Positions 18,350 to 26,320 of a stretch of 64,000 bases of DNA are shown piece after piece. The stretch is from Acetobacter aceti (GTDB lineage: Bacteria; Pseudomonadota; Alphaproteobacteria; Acetobacterales; Acetobacteraceae): the NCBI RefSeq assembly GCF_002005445.1, contig NZ_CP014692.1:3430001-3494000 (forward strand), written 5' to 3'. Position numbers and translations under genes: made by a program. The number at the start of each line of letters is the position of its first letter. The first letter of the stretch is position 1. Below the pieces are notes generated by a model. It worked only from the letters and a program-made list of their open reading frames with translations. It searched no databases and was not told the origin of the DNA.

Positions 18350-18448
18350 TCAGGGAAATAAACGACTGATATATATGACTGCAACAATATAAAAAGTCAG
18401 GTAAAGCATGGGAATAAAGAAAATAATTTGTTCCAGATCACCCATCAT
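18350..18448 (-). CDS. 32-residue single-membrane-span protein in the cyd operon
   Basis: A short frame below most gene-finder cutoffs: MMGDLEQIIFFIPMLYLTFY then IVAVIYISRLFP. It is one hydrophobic helix with a short acidic head and a basic end. The ATG at 18448 lies 2 nt after the stop of the CydX-like gene and has AAGGA 9 nt upstream, embedded in the end of that gene. Position, ribosome site and composition all fit a small auxiliary subunit of cytochrome bd, like CydX, CydH or CydS, but I see no clear sequence match to any of them. An ATG 3 nt later is the alternative start. Confidence 0.5.
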   Translation of the reverse strand: MMGDLEQIIFFIPMLYLTFYIVAVIYISRLFP

Positions 18449-18450
18449 GA

Positions 18451-18642
18451 TCAGATTTCCTTTTCCGAAATGTGTTCATCCTGAGCGTCCAGCAGGATGG
18501 CTCCCGCACCGGAGATGAGAATGATCATCACCGTGCCAACCACCCATGCGAAATACCAGGGCCCCTGATCGCCGACGAAAACGGCGAACAGGAGCGAGAC
18601 AACCAGAACTGCGGCCAGACCAGCGAGACGTATGATATTCAT
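18451..18642 (-). CDS. cydX: CydX-like small subunit with an extra membrane segment
   Basis: A 63-residue protein with two membrane segments. Residues about 28-60 (PWYFAWVVGTVMIILISGAG and following) match CydX, whose E. coli form begins MWYFAWILGT and stabilises the haems of cytochrome bd-I. The first about 26 residues (NIIRLAGLAAVLVVSLLFAV) form an additional N-terminal helix not present in classical CydX of about 37 residues. GGAGAG precedes the ATG at 18642, and the gene starts 10 nt after cydB. It is probably cotranslated with cydAB and acts in the inner membrane. Confidence 0.7.
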   Translation of the reverse strand: MNIIRLAGLAAVLVVSLLFAVFVGDQGPWYFAWVVGTVMIILISGAGAILLDAQDEHISEKEI

Positions 18643-18652
18643 GACACTCTCC

Positions 18653-19789
18653 TCAATAACTGTGATTATCGTGAATCACATCCGCAGTGCGGACTTTGCC
18701 GCGCATGACGTAATAACACCATGATGTGTAGGACAGAATGATCGGCACGAAGATCGAGGCGACGACCAGCATGCAGGTGAGACCATAGGCGCTGGCCGTG
18801 CTGTTCCAGATCGTCAGACTCTGATCGGGTGTTGTAGAAGATGGCATGAGAAACGGAAACATCGCGCTCCCCACGGTGCAGATTGTACCGATCCATGACC
18901 CCACACCGATCCACCAGGCGAGGACGGGACGGTTGGTCTTCACCATCATCGTGCCGAGCAGCATGCAGGACACTCCAAGCAGCGGCAACAACCAGAGAGC
19001 TGGATGCAAATGGAAGTTTTCCAGCCAGCCACCAATACTGACAGTCACATGCTGCCCCTGCATCGGATTGGCTGGCATGCCGGGATTGCCGTTGTCCAGA
19101 TGAAAACCGTTCAGACGGCTTATGAAAACACCACCAATCACAAACAGAACAGCAGCCGTCACGCCACCACGCATTGCATAGCGACGGGCACGGCCATGAA
19201 TGGGGTCCTCTGACCGCAGCATCAGCATGACGCCACCCTGATAGACGCTGAGTGCCACCGACATCAGTCCACACAGGATCGCAAACGGATTGATCAGATA
19301 AGAAAAGAACGATTCATCCTGATAATACTGACCGGTCCAGCCGAAATGATAGCCCACCCCCTCAAGCACGTTTCCAAAAGCTGCACCGTAAATGAACATG
19401 GGCAGCGCACCGGAGATCAGGAATACGCCGTCCCAACTGGCGCGCCAGTGTTTGCTGTCGGCCTTGGAGCGGTATTCAAAAGCGACCGGCCTCAGAATCA
19501 TGCTGAACAGCAAAAGGATCATCACAACATAGAAAACTGAGAATGACGTCGCGTAGAGCGTCGGAAACGCTGCAAAAATAGCGCCGCCTCCGAGAATGAA
19601 CCACACCTGATTGCCGTCCCAATGAGGCCCGATGATGTTGAGCGCCGTGCGACGCTCGCCATCATTACGACCGACAAAGCGCAGCAGGGTGCCCACGCCC
19701 ATGTCCATGCCGACCATCACGCCCAGTCCGATAAACAGGACGCCCAGAATGCCGGCCCAGACAAGTTTCAGAATTGCGTAAGTATCCAT
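18653..19789 (-). CDS. cydB: Cytochrome bd ubiquinol oxidase subunit II
   Basis: A 378-residue polytopic inner-membrane subunit of the bd-type quinol oxidase. The N-terminus LKLVWAGILGVLFIGLGVMVG, followed by GMDMGVGTLLRFVGR and the GPHWDGNQVWFILGGGAIFAAFP stretch (read in parts), are CydB hallmarks. I place the start at the ATG at 19789, with AAGGA upstream, rather than the longer frame start at 19837, which would extend into cydA. The order cydD-cydC-cydA-cydB-cydX gives a complete oxidase and assembly operon. Confidence 0.93.
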   Translation of the reverse strand: MDTYAILKLVWAGILGVLFIGLGVMVGMDMGVGTLLRFVGRNDGERRTALNIIGPHWDGNQVWFILGGGAIFAAFPTLYATSFSVFYVVMILLLFSMILRPVAFEYRSKADSKHWRASWDGVFLISGALPMFIYGAAFGNVLEGVGYHFGWTGQYYQDESFFSYLINPFAILCGLMSVALSVYQGGVMLMLRSEDPIHGRARRYAMRGGVTAAVLFVIGGVFISRLNGFHLDNGNPGMPANPMQGQHVTVSIGGWLENFHLHPALWLLPLLGVSCMLLGTMMVKTNRPVLAWWIGVGSWIGTICTVGSAMFPFLMPSSTTPDQSLTIWNSTASAYGLTCMLVVASIFVPIILSYTSWCYYVMRGKVRTADVIHDNHSY

Positions 19790-19802
19790 TTCAGATAATT
19801 CC

Positions 19803-21434
19803 TTACGAAGATAGGGAAGATGCAACAGAGAAGGCACTCTTCCCGTCGGGAACGATGCTCAGATGTGTATCGTGCGTTTCATGCGCATCGTGATCGGGAC
19901 CAAGTCGGGCGTATTTGAACATCAGGAAAAGTTCAGCTGCGATAAAGATTGAATAAAGCAGCGCGAATCCGGCCAGAGAGAAAATCATGTAGCCGACGCC
20001 ATGGCTGGACGCAGACAGGAAAGTCGGCAGTCGGTTGAAAACGGTCCATGGCTGACGGCCTGCCTCTGCTGTAATCCAGCCAAACTCCGTAGCGAGGATC
20101 GGCAGTGGGATAGACCACATGCAAAGTTTCAGTAGCAGACGGTTTTTTTCCAGACGGTTTTTCAGACTGACATAGGCGGAAAAGGCGAAAACGGCGAAGA
20201 ACCACAAAGACAGAAACACCATGATCCGGAAAGCCCAGAAAGTGACAAACACATTCGGGAGAATATCCGGTTCGGTCTGCTGCACGACGCTGGCCAGCCG
20301 GTCCGCAGGAATATTTGTTACATCCTGATTGGGGGCATGACGCATGGCCAGAAAGCCGAAACCCATATCGGCTTCATGCGCTCTGAACTGCTCCAGATCG
20401 ACGGCATCATGAGTCCTGCTGTATTGATGCAGGGCTGAAACAGCCTGAATACCCGAGATAATATGCGGACCGGCCTGCTGCTCCAGTTCGATCATGCCGG
20501 TAACCGGCGTATCAAAACTATGGGTTACAAGTGGCGTGAGAACGAAAGGCACACCTATTTCAAGATGGTTTTCCTGTTTCGCATCGTCGGGAAGGGCAAA
20601 AGCCAGCCAGGGCTCGAAGGGTGGGTTGGTGGTGTGCCAAACGCCCTCGATCGCGGCGATCTTGGTGGGCTGGTGTTCGTAATCAAGACGTCCAAGCACG
20701 TCACCCAACGTAATCACGGCAACGGTTGAGATGATGCCGAAGAGCGCCGCCATGCGGAAAGAGCGCGCGGCAAAAGCCTTGTGTTTCCCGCGCAGGATAT
20801 AAAAGGCGCTGATGCCCATGACGAACATGGCGGCCGAGACATATCCGGCTACCGAAGTATGAACGAACTTCGCCTGCGCATCCGGATTAAAGATCACCTT
20901 CACCACGCTGTCGAACTGCATACGCATGGTGTCCGGATCGAAATGCGCGCCTTCAGGCATGTTCATGCTGGCATTGGCCACCAGAATCCACAAAGCCGAC
21001 AGGTTGGAACCCAGCGCAACAAGATAGGTGATCGCCAGATGCGCCTGCTTGCTTAACCGGTCCCATCCGAAAAACATGAGACCAACAAAGGTTGATTCCA
21101 TGAAGAAGGCCATCAGCCCTTCAATGGCCAGCGGCGTGCCGAACATATCACCGAAAAAACGGGAATACATCGACCAGTTGGTGCCGAATTCAAATTCCAT
21201 CGTGATGCCGGTGGCGACACCGATGGCAAAATTGATCCCGAACAATTTGCCCCAGAACTGGGCCATGTCCTTGTAGATCTTTCGGCCGGTGACGACGTAC
21301 ACCGTCTCCATCGCCGCCAGCATGAACGTCAGTCCCAGTGTGAGGGGGACAAACATGAAGTGATATAACGCCGTCAGCGCGAACTGGAATCGCGACAGAT
21401 CAACGACATCCGGATTAATAAGGTCCACGATCAT
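19803..21434 (-). CDS. cydA: Cytochrome bd ubiquinol oxidase subunit I
   Basis: A 543-residue haem-bearing subunit that oxidises ubiquinol and reduces O2 to water without pumping protons. Landmarks are LSRFQFALTALYHFMFVPLT with the haem b595 His, ITMEFEFGTNWSMYSRFFGD, KFVHTSVAGY with the b558 His, a periplasmic Q loop and FGWITAEAGRQPW. I use the ATG at 21434; AGGAGA lies immediately before it. The upstream in-frame TTG would add only six residues. The C-terminal tail is long and His/Asp-rich (GPDHDAHETHDTH). Bd and cyanide-insensitive CIO oxidases share these motifs, so inhibitor resistance cannot be told here. Confidence 0.93.
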   Translation of the reverse strand: MIVDLINPDVVDLSRFQFALTALYHFMFVPLTLGLTFMLAAMETVYVVTGRKIYKDMAQFWGKLFGINFAIGVATGITMEFEFGTNWSMYSRFFGDMFGTPLAIEGLMAFFMESTFVGLMFFGWDRLSKQAHLAITYLVALGSNLSALWILVANASMNMPEGAHFDPDTMRMQFDSVVKVIFNPDAQAKFVHTSVAGYVSAAMFVMGISAFYILRGKHKAFAARSFRMAALFGIISTVAVITLGDVLGRLDYEHQPTKIAAIEGVWHTTNPPFEPWLAFALPDDAKQENHLEIGVPFVLTPLVTHSFDTPVTGMIELEQQAGPHIISGIQAVSALHQYSRTHDAVDLEQFRAHEADMGFGFLAMRHAPNQDVTNIPADRLASVVQQTEPDILPNVFVTFWAFRIMVFLSLWFFAVFAFSAYVSLKNRLEKNRLLLKLCMWSIPLPILATEFGWITAEAGRQPWTVFNRLPTFLSASSHGVGYMIFSLAGFALLYSIFIAAELFLMFKYARLGPDHDAHETHDTHLSIVPDGKSAFSVASSLSS

Positions 21435-21517
21435 TTCTCCTGATCTCTGCAATCTGACCTGCCCACTCCGTGCGCAGAGTCATCGATCGTACCGTCTGGC
21501 ACGCAGTCATCGTCATC

Positions 21518-23215
21518 TCATCGCGGCCTCCCGCGATCTGTCGTGTTTTCATGAAATTGCCGGTTTGCGATTTCCACTGTCCGGTCCAGAAAAGGCAGGA
21601 CTGTCGTGCGATGCGTGATGCAGAGGAGCGTCACATCATGGGACAGGGAGGCAGTCAGAGCGGTCATCACTGCCCGTTCCGTCTCCGCATCCAGTCCTTC
21701 GGTCGGTTCGTCGAGGATCAGCCAGCGCGGACGACGCAGCAGCACGCATGCCAGAGCCAGTCGCCGCCCCTGTCCACCGGACAGGCAGAGACCGGCTTCA
21801 CCGACAAGAGTATTCAGTCCCGCCGGTGTCTGATGCACGAAGGACGCTAGTTGCGCTGTCTCAAGCGCCGCCCACATCGCGGTTTCGTCTGCTTCGGGAC
21901 ACGCCATTGCCAGATTGCGGCGAATACTTCCCTGAAACATATGCGCGTCCTGCGAGAGTATTCCGACCGTTTCAGGCAGGGTGTCTGTGTCCAGCCTGCT
22001 GACGTCCACGCCGCCAAAGCGCATGACGCCTTCCTGATATGCGATGAAACAGAAAAGAAGATTAACAAGAGTGCTTTTTCCCGAACCGGATGGCCCTACA
22101 AGCGCCACGCGTTCACCCTGCCGAATTGTCAGGTTGGCGTGCCGCAGCACCCAGCTTTCATCGGACGCATAGCGCGCGCCGAGATTGCACAGTTCCAGAT
22201 CAAGAGGCGCGTGCGGCAGCGCATTCCTTTCTTCCGGCGTATCATCATTCTTTGGTCCACACAGCGTCAGGAGACGCTGCTCAGAAAGCCGAGCCTTTCT
22301 CTCCATCTGTCGGGCTGCTGACAGTGGCGTCACATTTTCAAATGCGGCCAACGCTCCAAGCGCCAGCATCGGCAGGCAGGCGGCGGAGAGAAAGCCTCCC
22401 TCTCTGGCAGTCGCTGCGCAGATCAGAACGCCAACTGCGGTCAGCATGGCCAGCACACCAACCAGAGCCCTGTTGGCGCCTTCAATCATCGCAAGCTGCA
22501 TCCGGGCCTGTCGGACCGCTATCTGCCGCTTTTCCAGTCGCTGTGTCATCGCGGGGCCTGCGCCCAGAAAGGCGATTTCATCCAGACTTTGCAGCACCTC
22601 GACCAGATCGCCGTGCATGGCATCCTGATGCACGACCATGCGGGCTGTAGCCCGATCCGAGAGCCATCCCGCCATCCGCGGCAGCACCACGCCGGACAGC
22701 AGCAGCCCTGCCGCCAGTACAAGTCCGGCCATCGGCGCGAAAAACGTGGTCAGTGCGACGCAGGTTACACCGCATACTACTGCCGTGACACGCGGCACCC
22801 TGACGTCAAGCCAGACATTTCCAGCGCGCTCCGTGTCGGCGACAAAGCGAAAAAGCTGTTCACCACTCCGGCGTCGGGCCAGCAGTTGCGGAGGAAGCGC
22901 AACCAGACGCGCGAAGCTCCAGGTACGAACCTGTCCAATCCGACGCAGGGTGACGTCGTGGGTAACCACCCGCTCGCCATAACGGGCCAGAATCCGGGCT
23001 GTCGCCAGAAAACGCACCCCGGCGGCAGGAAGAAACATGTTGAAGGCGTCACGGGCCGCCAATCCCGCCAGACCGGCGACGGCCGCGCTCGCCAGCAGCC
23101 AGCCGGACAGGAACAGCAGACCGAAATTCGCCAGAGCCGCGAGGGCAGCGAGCGCCAGACCCAAAATCATCTGACGTTCGGTCGAACGGGGCGGCAGGGA
23201 AAAATCCTGTTTCAT
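21518..23215 (-). CDS. cydC: Thiol reductant ABC exporter subunit CydC
   Basis: A 565-residue half-transporter. The N-terminal membrane domain has SGWLLASAAVAGLAGLAARD and the CydC-specific ARYGERVVTHDVTLRR; the C-terminal ATPase shows Walker A GPSGSGKST, the signature LSGGQGRRLALA and Walker B LILDEPTEGLD. CydDC exports glutathione and cysteine to the periplasm and is needed to assemble cytochrome bd. It overlaps cydD by 4 nt (ATGA at 23212-23215), so the two subunits are translationally coupled. About 80 bp separate it from cydA. Confidence 0.9.
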   Translation of the reverse strand: MKQDFSLPPRSTERQMILGLALAALAALANFGLLFLSGWLLASAAVAGLAGLAARDAFNMFLPAAGVRFLATARILARYGERVVTHDVTLRRIGQVRTWSFARLVALPPQLLARRRSGEQLFRFVADTERAGNVWLDVRVPRVTAVVCGVTCVALTTFFAPMAGLVLAAGLLLSGVVLPRMAGWLSDRATARMVVHQDAMHGDLVEVLQSLDEIAFLGAGPAMTQRLEKRQIAVRQARMQLAMIEGANRALVGVLAMLTAVGVLICAATAREGGFLSAACLPMLALGALAAFENVTPLSAARQMERKARLSEQRLLTLCGPKNDDTPEERNALPHAPLDLELCNLGARYASDESWVLRHANLTIRQGERVALVGPSGSGKSTLVNLLFCFIAYQEGVMRFGGVDVSRLDTDTLPETVGILSQDAHMFQGSIRRNLAMACPEADETAMWAALETAQLASFVHQTPAGLNTLVGEAGLCLSGGQGRRLALACVLLRRPRWLILDEPTEGLDAETERAVMTALTASLSHDVTLLCITHRTTVLPFLDRTVEIANRQFHENTTDRGRPR

Positions 23216-24894
23216 GCCGCAACTCTTTCGTCACAGGTGACAGTCCGTATCGTGCCGCCGTCAATCAACAGCAGATGATCTGCGTCTTTCATCAGTCTCT
23301 GCCGGTGCGTTGAAACGATGACGATCCGCCCCTGCACGCAACGACGGATCGCATCCGTCACGCGTTTCTCGCTGTCTGGATCAAGGGAGGCTGTTGGTTC
23401 GTCGAGAAACAGGATGTCAGGCTTGCGGATCAGCGCCCGCGCCAGAGCCAGTCGCCTTACCTGCCCACCGGAGAGCCGTGCGCCGTGCTCACCGATAAGG
23501 GTTTCAAAACCATTTGGAAGCTTCTCAATGAATGAGAGAGCATCCGCTTCCAGAGCTGCGGCACGGAGGCTGGCGATATCCGCCTCCGGCGCACCGAGGC
23601 GCAGGATTTCAGCAACAGTGCCGTAGGGCAGGCAGGGGCGTTGCGGCACCCAGCCCATTCGTGACCATGCGTCGTCGATTGGCTGCCCCTGAGCATCCAG
23701 AGCGCGCACGCTGCCTGTGACGGGCGTATGCAGCCCGAGCAGCGTGCGCATCAGGGTCGTCTTGCCGGCGCCACTTTCGCCGATCACAACCGTCAGTTCA
23801 TCACGGGCAAACCGGCAGGACACGTGAGTCAGAACAGCCGGGTTTGTGCTGTCATAGCCCAGGGAAAGATCGTCACAGACGAGGCAGGCGGCAGGTCGGT
23901 TTGAATCATGCTCCGCCGCCGTCACTCTTTTTGGCGTTTCAGGCAGGATCAGGAGAGCATCGATCCGCTCCATCGCGACTGTGGCGTTCTGTCGCGCGTG
24001 GTAGCTGGCGGAAAATGCCCTCAGAGGCATGAAATATTCCGGAGCCAGCAGCAGAACGAGAAAGGCGGTGCGGAAATCCGCGTGACCGGCCAGCAGGCGG
24101 GAACCGAACACAACCGCGATCAGGGCGATCGACAGGCTGGCGAAAAATTCGAGTGTGGCGGAGGTCAGAAAGGCGATGCGCATGACCGATAGCGTCGACC
24201 GCCGGTAATCATCGGCCATGGTTGCAACGACATCCACGGCCTGCCGCGCATGGCCGAAGAGCCGCAGGGTTGTCAGTCCCTGAACAAAATCGAGGAAACC
24301 GGAGCCGAGCAGAAGGAGGCGGGTCCATTGCCGGTCCATGATGGCCTGCGCCCGATAGCCAACAAGCGCCATGAACAGGGGAATCAGGGGGCCGGTACAG
24401 GCCAGAATCAGAAGACTCCAGCCATCAAGCCCCGCGACGCAGGCCAGAATCATCAGCGGCAGGACGACCATCATCGCGGCTTTTGGCAGATATTGAGCGA
24501 TATAGGGTTCCAGCGCGTCGATGCCGTCCACCATGGTCGTGACGGTTTCTCCTGCGCCGCGATGTGCAAGACTGACGGAATCGGTCCGCAGCAGATGCCC
24601 CAGCACGTCTGCCCGGAGGGTGGTGGTGACTTTCATGCCTGCTGTGGCTGACGCCATATCAGCCAGCCAGACCAGAACTGCGCGCCCGGTCAGAAGTAAT
24701 ACCAGCCACTCAATCTGGCCGACTTCGTCATGAAAGCCGCGCCCCCTGAAGGTCAGGTCATCGACGATCCCACCGAAAACGAACAGTTGCAGCACCAGAA
24801 GCGCCGCTGACGCGCTGCCCAGACTCAGCGCCACACCCAGCCACAGTCTGGCGCGTGACGTCAGTCCTTTCAGCTTTCCGTGTCCTGTCTGCAT
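23212..24894 (-). CDS. cydD: Thiol reductant ABC exporter subunit CydD
   Basis: A 560-residue half-transporter and first gene of the cyd operon. The membrane domain carries the family's TTLRADVLGHLL, HRGAGETVTTMVDGIDALEPYIAQYLPK (read in parts) and AQAIMDRQWTRLLLLG segments; the ATPase has Walker A GESGAGKTT, the LSGGQVRRLALARAL signature and Walker B LFLDEPTASLD. It forms the heterodimer with CydC. The promoter presumably lies in the AT-rich stretch at 24930-24990, where an inverted repeat is visible. Confidence 0.9.
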   Translation of the reverse strand: MQTGHGKLKGLTSRARLWLGVALSLGSASAALLVLQLFVFGGIVDDLTFRGRGFHDEVGQIEWLVLLLTGRAVLVWLADMASATAGMKVTTTLRADVLGHLLRTDSVSLAHRGAGETVTTMVDGIDALEPYIAQYLPKAAMMVVLPLMILACVAGLDGWSLLILACTGPLIPLFMALVGYRAQAIMDRQWTRLLLLGSGFLDFVQGLTTLRLFGHARQAVDVVATMADDYRRSTLSVMRIAFLTSATLEFFASLSIALIAVVFGSRLLAGHADFRTAFLVLLLAPEYFMPLRAFSASYHARQNATVAMERIDALLILPETPKRVTAAEHDSNRPAACLVCDDLSLGYDSTNPAVLTHVSCRFARDELTVVIGESGAGKTTLMRTLLGLHTPVTGSVRALDAQGQPIDDAWSRMGWVPQRPCLPYGTVAEILRLGAPEADIASLRAAALEADALSFIEKLPNGFETLIGEHGARLSGGQVRRLALARALIRKPDILFLDEPTASLDPDSEKRVTDAIRRCVQGRIVIVSTHRQRLMKDADHLLLIDGGTIRTVTCDERVAA

Positions 24895-24955
24895 TGACTG
24901 CGCACTTCCACCTGCTGCGCGGCAGGATCTGAATTACTTTCAATTATTATGAAAG

Positions 24956-24975
24956 CATAACTTAAAATAATTATG
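24956..24975. promoter_or_regulatory. AT-rich inverted repeat upstream of cydD
   Basis: CATAA (24956-24960) and TTATG (24971-24975) flank CTTAAAATAA in an otherwise very AT-rich segment about 60 bp upstream of cydD. It resembles the dyad between the peroxiredoxin and persulfide dioxygenase-like genes at 26285-26306 and may be an operator or promoter element. Confidence 0.4.
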
Positions 24976-25061
24976 AAATTATTAAGCGTCAAGAGTTCTC
25001 GTCCTCGTGCATCACAATGCTGGAAGGATGCTCTTGCAGTGCTCTCTCCTGGAACAGGCAC

Positions 25062-25085
25062 AAAAAAGAGGGCCTGTGGCCCTCT
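25062..25085 (-). terminator. Rho-independent terminator
   Basis: AGAGGGCC (25067-25074) and GGCCCTCT (25078-25085) form a perfect 8-bp GC-rich stem with a TGT loop; on the minus strand it is followed by TTTTTT. It ends the peroxiredoxin-ArsR transcript and insulates it from cydD. Confidence 0.85.
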
Positions 25086-25157
25086 CCTTATCAAGCAGAT
25101 TTTCTGAATATGCTTCTGCTTAAGTTACTGTAAGATGAAGAAAATGAATAAGAAACG

Positions 25158-25562
25158 CTACTCTCGTCTCTCCGCGGGACTGACCCGCGCAAACACGGCC
25201 CCGGTCTCGTCTTTTCCTGCATGGTGGATGGGAGGAGGGCGTGTGACCGACCCTGCTTCTGAAGAGGGTTGCGTATCCCACATGCCAAGGAGGGACCGCA
25301 GCCATTTCTCAGCTTCGATGTTTGCGAAACTATAAAAAATCGTACGCGAGTCCCGCTCGGTTCGAAGAATACCGGCACGACGCAGGATACCAAGCTGCTG
25401 ACTGAGGGTCGGCTGGCCAATTCCTGTGCTGCTTTCCAACACGCCTACGGCATGCGGACCATTCAGCAGTTGCGCCAGAATCATGAGTCTCTGCGACTGG
25501 GCAAAGAGCTTCAGCCGCTCGGTCAGTCGCCGCGCCTCTTCTGATGTCATGGCGCTGCTCAT
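25158..25562 (-). CDS. ArsR family regulator lacking cysteines
   Basis: A 134-residue winged-helix repressor. The helix-turn-helix SSTGIGQPTLSQQLGILRRAG and the wing LRTERDSRTIFYSFAN resemble the BigR/SqrR/YgaV group of sulfide-responsive ArsR proteins, and the neighbours are a persulfide dioxygenase-like enzyme, an SQR fusion and a TauE/SafE exporter. However, this protein contains no Cys at all, so the two-cysteine persulfide switch known for BigR and SqrR cannot operate. The ATG at 25562 overlaps the stop of the peroxiredoxin gene (ATGA). The last about 40 residues are a polar tail. Confidence 0.8.
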   Translation of the reverse strand: MSSAMTSEEARRLTERLKLFAQSQRLMILAQLLNGPHAVGVLESSTGIGQPTLSQQLGILRRAGILRTERDSRTIFYSFANIEAEKWLRSLLGMWDTQPSSEAGSVTRPPPIHHAGKDETGAVFARVSPAERRE

Positions 25563-26215
25563 GAATGATTTTCCTGCCTGATCTGCATGAACCACGCCGG
25601 TCCTGCGGCTGCCGCGTCTTCCTGAGTCTGAACGGCCGGCAGAACGGTAGCGTCTCCGGGTTGCCATCCCGCCGGAGTCAGCACGTCATCCTGAGTCACC
25701 TTCTGCAGGGCGGCAACCAGACGAAGCATTTCCGTCACCGAGCGACCGACAGACATGGGATACCAGGTAATGGCGCGGATAATCCCCTCCGGATCAAGGA
25801 TATGGACTGTCCTGACGGTAGCGCTGCTCTGCGCCGTGAGATCCAGCATGCCGTAGGCCCGGGCCACGGCCATCGAGGGGTCTTCGATGATCGGAAACGG
25901 AACTGTCACGCCGAACTGGGCGCGGATGGCCTCAATCCAGGCCAGATGGGCGGGGAGGCTGTCCACGGAAAGTCCCAGCAGGGCGCAGTCAAGTTCTTTA
26001 AAGCGGTTAAAGGCTTGGGAAAATGCAAGAAACTCGCTGGTGCAGACCGGCGTAAAGTCCGCAGGATGGGAAAACAGCATGACCCAGTGCCCTCGCAGCG
26101 AACTCAGCTGCAAGCGCCCATGCGTTGTGCGCGCCACGAAATCGGGCGCCCTGTCGCCAATACGCGGGAAAACTTCAGAGACCTCATTGCAGGCCATCGA
26201 AACTGAATTGCTCAT
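25559..26215 (-). CDS. 1-Cys peroxiredoxin (Prx6 type)
   Basis: A 218-residue peroxidase. The peroxidatic cysteine is Cys58 in HPADFTPVCTSEF, and the SVDSLPAHLAWIEAI and Prx6-type DPEGIIRAITWYPMSVGRSVTEMLR (read in parts) segments place it in the 1-Cys group, which reduces peroxides and possibly persulfide-derived oxidants. I use the ATG at 26215 (MSNSVSMACNE); an upstream ATG at 26263 is possible, but AAGGAG falls inside that extension. It is cotranscribed with the downstream ArsR gene and is divergent from the persulfide dioxygenase-like gene. Confidence 0.85.
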   Translation of the reverse strand: MSNSVSMACNEVSEVFPRIGDRAPDFVARTTHGRLQLSSLRGHWVMLFSHPADFTPVCTSEFLAFSQAFNRFKELDCALLGLSVDSLPAHLAWIEAIRAQFGVTVPFPIIEDPSMAVARAYGMLDLTAQSSATVRTVHILDPEGIIRAITWYPMSVGRSVTEMLRLVAALQKVTQDDVLTPAGWQPGDATVLPAVQTQEDAAAAGPAWFMQIRQENHS

Positions 26216-26284
26216 TGTCTGGCTTATAAATCCAACTCTCTCCTTGACGCAACAAAGTTTCATTATTAAATAAACAAATAGACC

Positions 26285-26306
26285 ATACTTAAAAAATTAA
26301 GTTAAT
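26285..26306. promoter_or_regulatory. Candidate ArsR operator in divergent promoter
   Basis: ACTTAA (26287-26292) and TTAAGT (26297-26302) form a perfect 6-bp inverted repeat with a 4-nt spacer inside an AT-rich 105-bp region between the peroxiredoxin and dioxygenase-like genes. A single bound repressor here could control both directions. Assignment is by symmetry and position only. Confidence 0.45.
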
Positions 26307-26320
26307 AAATGGGGGCCGCC

